Below, piece after piece: positions 56,588-64,000 of a DNA stretch of 64,000 nt. Source of the stretch: Areca catechu (lineage: Eukaryota; Streptophyta; Magnoliopsida; Arecales; Arecaceae); contig CM038039.1 of the NCBI GenBank assembly GCA_021397845.1, positions 183,742,526 to 183,806,525 of the forward strand. The letters run 5' to 3'. A model generated the notes under the pieces. The model was not told the origin of the DNA and made no database searches. It worked only from the letters and a program-made list of their open reading frames with translations. Each line of letters starts with the position of its first letter. Position 1 is the stretch's first letter. Both the position numbers and the translations under genes were made by a program.

Positions 56588-58281
56588 TGATGTGGCGAGA
56601 TCGCTGACGTGGGGGAGCTGACAGGTGCCACGTCAAAGGAGGCCATCGTGTTGGATGCCAAGTCAACTCTCCAGCCTGGATCGCTCTGCCGAGCCGAGCT
56701 GAGCTCCCTCGAGACAATGAGCCGAGCTCCATCCTCCACCAGGTCGGACCCGCGAGCTCGGGATGCCTAGGCCGGAGCTGCACTTTGCCCCCCAGAGCGA
56801 GACCCTCGAAGGTTGAGCCCTGTGGTCGGAGTCGAGCTCCGCCCTCCTCCGCCACATGGAGCCTCTTCGAGCGCGAGCCCTCTAGATCGGGTCGGCACTC
56901 TGCCCTCTAGAGCGAGGCCCTCGGAGGTTGAGCCTTGTGGTCGGAGTCGAGCTCAACCCTCCTCCGCCATGTGGAGCCTCTTTGAGCACGAGCCCTCTGG
57001 ACCGGGCTCGCACTCTGCCCTCTAGAACGAGATCCTCAGAGGTTGAGCACTGTGGTCAGAGTCGAGCTCAGCCCTCCTCCATCACGTGGAGCCTCTCCGA
57101 GCATGAGCCCTCTAGACCGGGCCCACACTCTGCTCTCCAGAGCGAGACCCTCGGAGGTAGAGCCCTGTGGTCGGAGTCGAGCTCAGCCCTCCTCCGCCAT
57201 GTGGAGCCTCTTCGAGCATGAGCCCTCTGGACCGGACCCGCACTCTGCCCTCCGGAGCGAGACTCTCGGAGGTTGAGCCTTGTGGATGGAGTCAAGCTCA
57301 GCCCTCCTTCACCACGTGGAGCCTCTCCGAGCATGAGCCCTCTGGACCGGGCCCGCACTCTGCCCTCTAGAGCGAGACCCTCAGAGGTTGAGCCCTGTGG
57401 ACGGAGTCAAGCTCAGCCCTCCTCCGCCACATGGAGCCTCTCCGAGCGCGAGTCCTCTGGACCAGACCTACACTCTGCCCTCCTCCACCATGGTGACCCC
57501 GCAAGCTCGGAGTGTCTAGGTCGGAGTAAGCCCTGCCATCCTAGGATGCCGGTGAGCCACCCAAGGACTACGGGGCGGCACCCCCCATACCAGAATAACT
57601 GCCTGTCTGCCCATACTTCCAGGAGGATGGGCCAGTCAGAGAGCATGAACCCCTAGGGCGGCGACCTCCGAATCGAGGCTCTGCCAAGCTTCCCGGGATG
57701 GGGCAACCGGAGAAGATGTCAGAATGTATGGAAGCTTCCCCTACCGTATGTTAGGAAAGATATCCCATCCATGGCATGGAATCCCATCGCACGCGCCTGC
57801 CAGCCCAGCGAGGATCTCGAGGCAAGCATCCAAATGGCCATTTTTCGACTACAAAGAAAAATCGACACCCCCGGAGGGGGAAGGTAACAACAACACAATA
57901 CCACACCAACACAAGTGCAAGCTCGATCAAGAGGGCAAAGCACCATCACCACCACTACTGAAGGAAAACGAGGGAAACAAGGAGAGGTGGCAAAATAGAG
58001 AACCCCTCTGTCCTCGCCGTTGTTCTCCCCTTGCTACGTTTTCGTCTTCATTCTCACACCATTTACTCCTAGCATGGAGTCCATTAAGAGGGGCCCGACC
58101 AGGAGGATCTGTTTTCCTGGATCGTTACTGACTTGACCGTCGGAGTGCCCCTGCCGGAAACCCCAGCCCGGGTCACTAACCCCTATTTTGCAGTTCCAGG
58201 ACCAGAGGACCGCCGGGTAGCGAAGAGAGCACACTCCGGCACCGGCAGCAGCTACGGGCCACGGCGATCTTGGCAGCAACA
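56588..58281 (+). mobile_element. Tat-like solo LTR, TSD ccagc
   Basis: This 1694-bp sequence begins TGATGTGGCGAGATCGC and ends TGGCAGCAACA, with ccagc on both sides (56583-56587 and 58282-58286). Removing it with one TSD restores the host frame (HFQQVKK). Its reverse complement begins TGTTGCTGCCAAGATCGCCG, matching the terminus of the LTRs at 11816 and 26327, so it is a relative of that non-autonomous family in the opposite orientation. It lacks any internal region. Confidence 0.95.
56780..57495. repeat. 115-bp tandem array in the solo LTR (6 units)
   Basis: The word gcctcttcga or gcctctccga starts at 56861, 56976, 57091, 57206, 57321 and 57436, an exact 115-bp period. Each unit includes ctctggaccggg or a close variant, and gcgagaccctcggaggttga. 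All six frames stay largely open, giving overlapping spurious frames of 60-130 codons. Confidence 0.97.
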
Positions 58282-59213
58282 CCAGCAAGTCAAAAAGCCA
58301 ACTACCAAGGAATCATTGGAAATAATGTAATTAGATAATGAGTCATGTTGGATCAATCTATTGATCAACTTTTTAGAGAATGGCAAACTTCTTGCAGATC
58401 GAAAAGAAGCCCACAAGATAAAATATAAATCCTCTAAATATCTATACAAGAGATCGTTCTCCTTTCCCCTCCTTAGATGTCTACGCCTATCTGAGGCTGA
58501 ATATGGACTAAGGAAAGTTCATGAAGGAATTTGCGATGACCATGTTGGAAAAAAGATGCTAACATATAAGCTACTTCGACAGGACTATTATTGGCCCATG
58601 ATGTAGCATGATGCATAGAACTTTGTTATGAGTGCGATGCTTGCCAAAGGAATTCAAATATCTAGTGACTTTTGGCCATACTGATCATTCCTATATGCAT
58701 CCTGTGGCCTTTTGCATAATGGGGGATGGATATCCTTGGCTTGTTTCCACTTGCCTCGAGGTAGCAAAAATTTCTAGTTGTTGTAGTGGAATATTTTACA
58801 AATGGGAGGAGGCAGAGCCACTTGCCACAGCACTAAGTCTAAGGCAATAGATTTCATGTGGAGAGCCATAGTCTACCATTTTGGGATCCCTAGGGTGCTA
58901 ATCACAAACAACGGATGACAATTTATTGGAGCTAGGTTTGAGGAATTTTGTGAAGACTAAGGGATCTCACATTAGCTCACCTTGGTAGCATATCCCCAAG
59001 CAAACATAGAAGCAGAACTCACTAACTAAGCCATCCTCCAAGGGATTCAGAAGAGGCTTGGCAAAGCTAAAGGGTCATGGATAGATGAACTCCACCATGT
59101 ACTTTGGGCATACCTAATGATACCAAGGGTTCCAATAGGAGAAACACCCTTCAGCCAGGCTTTTAAGACTAAAGCCATAATTTCCATCGAGCTTGAGTCC
59201 CCTCAACACGGGT

Positions 59214-59429
59214 TGCTGATCGCTATCATATGCAATTAAAAATAAACCTCTAACTCAAAACTATAAAGCAGTGAGTTAGGTTCATATCAATAAAGATTAT
59301 GGGCTAAGCTGTATTCGAGTAGTAGAGTATGGGAGAAAGTAGATGTTGATTGATTACTTAGAAAATAAACTAGCAAATAGCAAAGTCAAAGAAAGCAGTA
59401 ATTAATACTTGATTCAAATAATAGATAAG
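59214..59429. other. Fragment resembling the Athila-like LTR start
   Basis: The Tat integrase breaks off near 59213 and is followed by tgatcgctatcatatgc and aaagcagtgagttaggtt. This matches in outline 46301-46395, so it is likely a truncated LTR of the same family. The copia LTR at 59430 cuts it. Confidence 0.4.
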
Positions 59430-61671
59430 TGTTAAATGTATATGCCTTAGAAGCCAAGTTGACTGACACACTATAAATTCTAGGATATGATACTATACTT
59501 AATTTTTTATCAATAAAATTAGATATTTTTTTATTAATATTTTTGTGTGTCTATGAACCGTCCATAGAGTTAATGGAAAATGATATATATTCTTAAGAGT
59601 TGAGAATTTGAGACATGTATCATTATAGATTAACTCCAAAATGCTTCCAATTGTTGGATCATCATGGGGATGGTGATTAATCCACCAAGATTGGTGCACA
59701 GATTGTTTCCTTTTTGGATAGACAAGAGTGCAAGTAGTTGTCAGATAATAATGGTACCGAGCATAACCAAAGAATGAGAAGTCATATAGATGTCTACTCA
59801 CTTGTTAGTGACTTTTCAAATGCTGTAGTTATATGGATAATTCCTTGACTTGCAATGTCTCAAATACTCACAATGAGGTTGCTGTGGTTTGACATCACAT
59901 GAATATGGTCCTTAGCTATTCAGAATCTTGTGATATTCATTAACTACATTAGCTTCATTATAGGAGTAGAGAGTACACTTATACAGGATCTATCAACCTT
60001 AGTAATTAAGGTATAATCCTATGTGACCTAATTGGCTAAGTCCTTGAATCTGTAGCTATAGTAGTGTAATATTGAAAAAGAGTTTTCATGGAAATCATAA
60101 TTGGACTTGAGCTAATTAAGTTTAGCATATGATGGAAGTTTAGGGTTTGACAAGTTTTCATGACCTGCATCTTATCAAAATTTTTGATAGAAGAATTTGA
60201 TCATATAGTAATTATACTTAGGGATTTATTTCTATTCTAATGAGTTGCCATTACATACTGCTAGGTGTCACTGGTAGATTGTGAGAGCTCACTAGGATCA
60301 TTTTTAGATCAACAATCTAAGTTAAGGTTGAGCTAAAAAATTATTTTAGTTCATCGAAAGAGTTTCGATAATTCCATGATAGAGATCATGGTATTCTCAC
60401 TCCAGATATAATAGAATCTAAGGGGTCATACACATAAGGGATCGACTTGACCAAACTATAGATTTATGTAAGAGTTACATATTTAGTACTTACTAATTTT
60501 GGCACTTGCTAAAACTAGTACTACTAATTTCAGTATATGCTAAATTTAGCATATTAGACATATTTACAAATATTTTAATAATTTTGACTTCATTACTTGA
60601 ATTAATTAAATTAGATTTAATTATTATTAACTTTATTTAAAGTTAATTGGATTTATAATTCAAGTTTGACTTGAATTATAGATCGAGTTGACCAGGTCAG
60701 ATCCTTTTTGGATTTGATTCAATTCGGGCATGAAATGATTTCAAAAATCAATCAAAATTGAGTCAAATTGAGCCAACAACTAGGATACCTTGTCATTGGG
60801 TCTCTCTCTCTCTAATCTTATGTAGAGAAACCAAGGGAGATGCACAAAAATGCATGCCTCCCTTGGCTCATGCGATGAGAAGAGGGAGGCACCAAGTTAG
60901 TGCCGCTCTTCCTCATCTGAAACTCTCTCTCCTTTTTGATAAACGTGGACTCTTATCTAATTTGACCATTGACCAAATCAGATTTGAATCCATATTTATG
61001 TAGATTTTTAGAGGTGGCGATGGAGGGGTTTTTGGCATGGATTTAAGAAAGGAACAAGAGAGGCTTCATAAAATTTTTATTAATGCACATCCCTTCATAA
61101 TTTTGTCTAGATTTTTTCCTTCATGAAAAATTAAGATTTATACCTCTAAAAAAATCTTTGATCTCATGTATTTCATAAAAAAATATCAAAAAAACATTTT
61201 GTTATTTTTCTAGTATTTAATTCTTTGAGAGAATAGGAAAGTAGGTTCTTGAGTTCTAGTTTTGACTAGAAGAAGAGGTCCATATCCATAGAAGAAGAAA
61301 GACGTGCAAGGATCTAACAATCTAGAGGTCTTCATGATTCAATCAAGAAGGCTCCGTGTGGATACTAGCAAAGGCTGGGCCCATGCGTGGCTTCAATGAA
61401 TCTCATCAGATCCGGTTGATCTGACAATACCAATACAAGAAGAAGGATTTAGCGATATAGGTAAGTTTATTTCTTCTTCTTATAATTTTTAAGTTTTCAA
61501 ATATGATTAGATTTAATTATTTTAATATATTAGAGATATAATTTAGATGTTAATATGATTTATTTAAATTAGCATGCTTAGATGAAAATAGTTTTGCATG
61601 TATTTTGCTTCAGCATCTAGGGTTTTCAAACTTAAAATAGCATGCCTATCATCTTGATCGGGAATTCAACA
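59430..61671 (+). repeat. 5' LTR of a second copia element
   Basis: Starts TGTTAAATGTATATGCCTTAG and ends CGGGAATTCAACA, about 2242 bp, followed by a primer site. The start parallels the other copia LTR (gatatgccctacaagcc versus gtatatgccttagaagcc), so the families are related. The 3' LTR is outside the window, so no TSD test is possible. Confidence 0.82.
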
Positions 61672-61672
61672 A

Positions 61673-61684
61673 TGATATCAGAGC
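61673..61684 (+). other. Mutated tRNA-iMet primer site
   Basis: TGATATCAGAGC differs from the consensus TGGTATCAGAGC by one G-to-A transition. It lies one base after the LTR end. Confidence 0.85.
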
Positions 61685-62745
61685 TAAATTTTTGATATAT
61701 TTGGAATAAAATCAGATTTGAATCTCTTTTATATATGAAGGATTTAAACAGATTTGAACTAATTTATAATATTTGTTAGTTTTTCAAATCACTAGTTCAT
61801 GCTGTTTGTCAAAATTATTTTCGAAACATGTATTGATATGTTTAGATCTAAATTCTTGATATATAATGATGTATCATGCTTCTAATTTAGATCTAAAAAT
61901 GATTAAATTAATTTGATAATTAATTGATCATAATTGATTTAGCCAAGTACTCAGATTGGGTGCAACCACCATGACCGTCCAGTCATAGGAGCCAAGTAGG
62001 GTTTAAAGGCTCTCTCTTCCCATTCAATGGATCTCCTATGGCTTGTAGGGGTGCCGGTTGCAACTTGACCCATGAAGAAGAACATGAATAATTAAATTAG
62101 GTTCTTATTTTGGATCTAAAATAAATTACATAAGAATAACTTAATTGGTTTAGTCTAAAACAAGTTGTACGATGCATGAGTTAGGATTTGGATTTGAACT
62201 AATAATTTATGATCATAAACCATTGATTCCATGAAATTAAATCTACTCTAAAATCAATTTAGATTCTAAATTTTATTTTATGGATGTGAGTGGGGGTGTT
62301 CAAATTAGGTCTAGTGATTAGGCTACCATTAGAGTCTTGATTAGATCAGGCTAGATCCTTTTTCGGTTTTAAGTAGTTGATCGAATCCAATCAATGATGT
62401 GGGTTAGGTCAAAGGGGCTTAAAATTGATCTTAGATATAGTTTGGTAATATTGATTTACACTTGATGTGAATTGATTATTAAAACCTAATTTGGCTTAGT
62501 GGTTTGAGCCTGAGTCACCGGGCTGACCTATTCATACTTAGCTACTAATTGGTATCTAAAAGCAAGTTTTGATCATGGTTATTAATTAAGACTAACTCCT
62601 ACCTAGAGAACTTGATTGGTGTCTAAGGAAAGATGTTTAAATGGAAAAACCCTCCCATTGATCTAACTTACCAAGCCAACTTGATCAATTAACTTTTGAT
62701 TAGGTTGCTTACTGATTCGAGTTTACCTATGCCACTTTGGTTTAT

Positions 62746-62945
62746 TAGACATGAGATGTACTGACATGAAATAGGATTGTTAGACATAAGATGTGCTGAC
62801 TTAAACCTTGTGAGTTAGACATGAGATAGGCAAATAAAAACCAGGCTAGTCAGATATAAGATGTGTTAACCTAATCAGGCTTAGTCAGACATAAAATGTG
62901 TTGACCTAAACTGGATTAGTTAGGCATAAATGTGCTGACCAATTT
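62746..62945 (+). repeat. 35-bp tandem array in the copia leader (6 units)
   Basis: The word ttagacataagatgtgctga and its variants begin at 62746, 62781, 62816, 62850, 62885 and 62921. About 21 nt of each unit are conserved and 14 nt are variable. Some neighbouring variable parts are partly complementary (for example tcaggcttag and ctaaactgga). Confidence 0.88.
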
Positions 62946-63115
62946 AGATGAGACCTAAACTTAAACCTCCTCATAAATATTAAGTCGATAGGTCTTCCAC
63001 CATTGTAGAGATGAGAGCATCTCTCAGGTGTTGATTGTTGTTGGCTGGATATTGTGGTTCAGTTGTATCAGGGGGTGTAACCACTTTATTAAATATGAGA
63101 TGTTATGGGACAAAG

Positions 63116-63345
63116 ATGAGGTTGGGTCCAATAACTATGAGGTGAGGGATCCAATGATGACTTCACTTTTGTGTTGAATGGTGGATCAGACTTAACCAAG
63201 GAGTGTGGACAATAACTATTAGTGAGCCCACATGACTTAGAGATCGAGTTGCTATAATTTGCTTAAGAAGCATTGAACAAGAATTGTCCACTCATTGGTT
63301 TGCATGTTAGCAATAACTATTAGATGAGGTGCATGTAGATCGATG
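63116..63345 (+). other. Three caataactat motifs with pairing flanks
   Basis: caataactat occurs at about 63128, 63209 and 63311. The first is framed by GTTGGGTCC/GGATCCAAT (9 pairs including two G-U). The second has a shorter TGTGG/CCACA stem. The third has only weak pairing. The layout recalls the hairpin array at 19451-19779. Confidence 0.5.
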
Positions 63346-63520
63346 GGACTATAGTACTTGCTAGGAACCCTAGTCACATAGGGGTTTCTACATCTTCACT
63401 AAGGAGTGTGAGAGATCCAAGAAAATAGTGAAAGCTTTTATTTATTTCTTAAAGTCCTTAGAATAAATAAATGATTTAGTATAACCATCTAATTAGAATC
63501 TTTTCTCTCTTTAGATAATA

Positions 63521-63960
63521 ATGCCAGCTCCAATTTTCTTAGCCCAAAACTTTGAGTCTAACCATTTGACCAGACCCAATCATAAGGATTAGTCTCAAGT
63601 TTTAGGGTATGTCTTACACTAGGAAATAGAAGGGACCTTGAAGAGATCAAGGGATCCTATGTACCTGGAGAGCCTAAAGAAAATGATTGACATGCTTTTA
63701 GAAGGTGTGTCAGAGATGCCCATTATTGAAACAAACCTGACTATTTCTTCTATATCTAATTAGGTCATAGACTTTTGAACAAGTGCACATTTATACACTT
63801 CAATGCAGGGTCTAGTATAATGTAGAAGGTTAAGGAAAGGCGAAGTGATCCTTCAGGTTGACAATGGTATAAAAGTTATGGCTATTGCTGTAGGTATCTA
63901 TCCTCTTCGATTACTATTAGCATATTGTTTAATGCTTAGAGACTATTACTCACTAATTTC
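63521..63960 (+). pseudogene. Decayed gag start and protease of the second copia element
   Basis: ATG at 63522 opens MPAPIFLAQNFESNHLTRPN, but stops follow quickly. By about 63690 the text reads SEMPIIETNLTISSISN then SAHLYTSMQG. This corresponds to the region just before and at the protease of Angela-like copia elements, followed by CRRLRKGEVILQVDNGIKVM and AIAVGIYPLRL (63818-63915). Most of gag, including the zinc knuckle, is therefore deleted. The copy continues past the window edge. Confidence 0.65.
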
Positions 63961-64000
63961 TGTATCTGTATTTACAGAAATATAGTTTCAATTTCAATAA

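Larger units (their letters stand above)
54200..59213 (+). pseudogene. Decayed third Tat copy: protease, RT, RNase H, integrase (split by a solo LTR)
   Basis: The protease end reads GFTRDVIQVER and TGLNAFRAVVSTFCLKINF (54432-54490). RT reads MVKKANGKWQICIDFTNINQ (54965), then FMDSFLGYNQIR, VMPFGLRN, and YMDD at 55295-55306. The tether and RNase H read STWKIYVDGLSNSKGLGVRI (56170-56230), AKYEAIIVGLVATKELEVGD and LKVYSDSQVV. The frame then breaks at 56588 for the solo LTR and resumes at 58287: ...HFQ|QVKKPTTKESLEIM. Integrase shows GLRKVHEGICDDHV, YYWPMM, YHFGIPRVLITNN and ELHHVLWAYLMIPR (about 59089-59130), and stops at about 59213. Numerous stops. Confidence 0.9.
61685..63520 (+). other. Leader of the second copia element
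   Basis: A non-coding leader of about 1.8 kb contains the 35-bp repeat array (62746-62945). It also has three copies of caataactat with semi-complementary flanks (63127-63345), listed separately. No protein domain is present. Confidence 0.7.

Noticed and set aside
56813..57656. Series of Ser/Pro-rich open frames on both strands
   Set aside because: The 115-bp array shifts frame with every unit, so these are composition artefacts.

Overview
The window is a piece of a large plant nuclear genome made almost entirely of nested transposable elements. I see no host protein-coding gene, rRNA gene or tRNA gene that I can support. The evidence for a plant is the set of element lineages: SIRE-type and Angela/Tork-type Ty1-copia, Tat-type and Athila-like Ty3-gypsy, a chromodomain chromovirus, and a CACTA transposon end. 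Several elements have tRNA-iMet-type primer sites. The Tat-like leader and LTR style suggests a monocot, possibly a palm, but that is a weak guess.

Layout. 1-5226: minus-strand SIRE copia element (5' LTR, primer site, a reading frame with no stop running off the left edge). 5227-7042: LTR-like DNA, then one CACTA end. 7043-46010: an old Ty3-gypsy Tat landscape on the plus strand. It holds RNase H-integrase of one copy (7043-8530), then promoter, 90-bp tandem array, antisense extra ORF, gag, protease, RT, RNase H and integrase start of a second copy. Five younger insertions broke it: a copia solo LTR (9167-11559, TSD aaact); a non-autonomous Tat-like element (11816-28233, minus) that itself carries a full-length copia element (16343-26293, TSD cattg); a pol-less chromovirus (29882-36823, TSD aaagc); and a 2.3-kb non-autonomous LTR element (41735-44012, TSD ttcta). 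46011-53690: AT-rich DNA with minus-strand Athila-like remnants. 53960-59213: a third Tat copy (protease to integrase), split by a Tat-like solo LTR (56588-58281, TSD ccagc). 59430-64000: 5' LTR, leader and decayed gag/protease of another copia element.

The insertion history can be read directly. Removing the solo LTR at 56588 and the small element at 41735, each with one TSD copy, rejoins the interrupted Tat reading frame. Removing the chromovirus restores the 90-bp phase of the tandem array.

The most unusual signal is in the leader of the full-length copia element (19451-19779). Four hairpins have almost identical 19-nt loops, but each has a different, internally complementary stem. That pattern looks like selection for RNA structure. 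The leader of the copia element at the right edge shows a weaker version of the same design.
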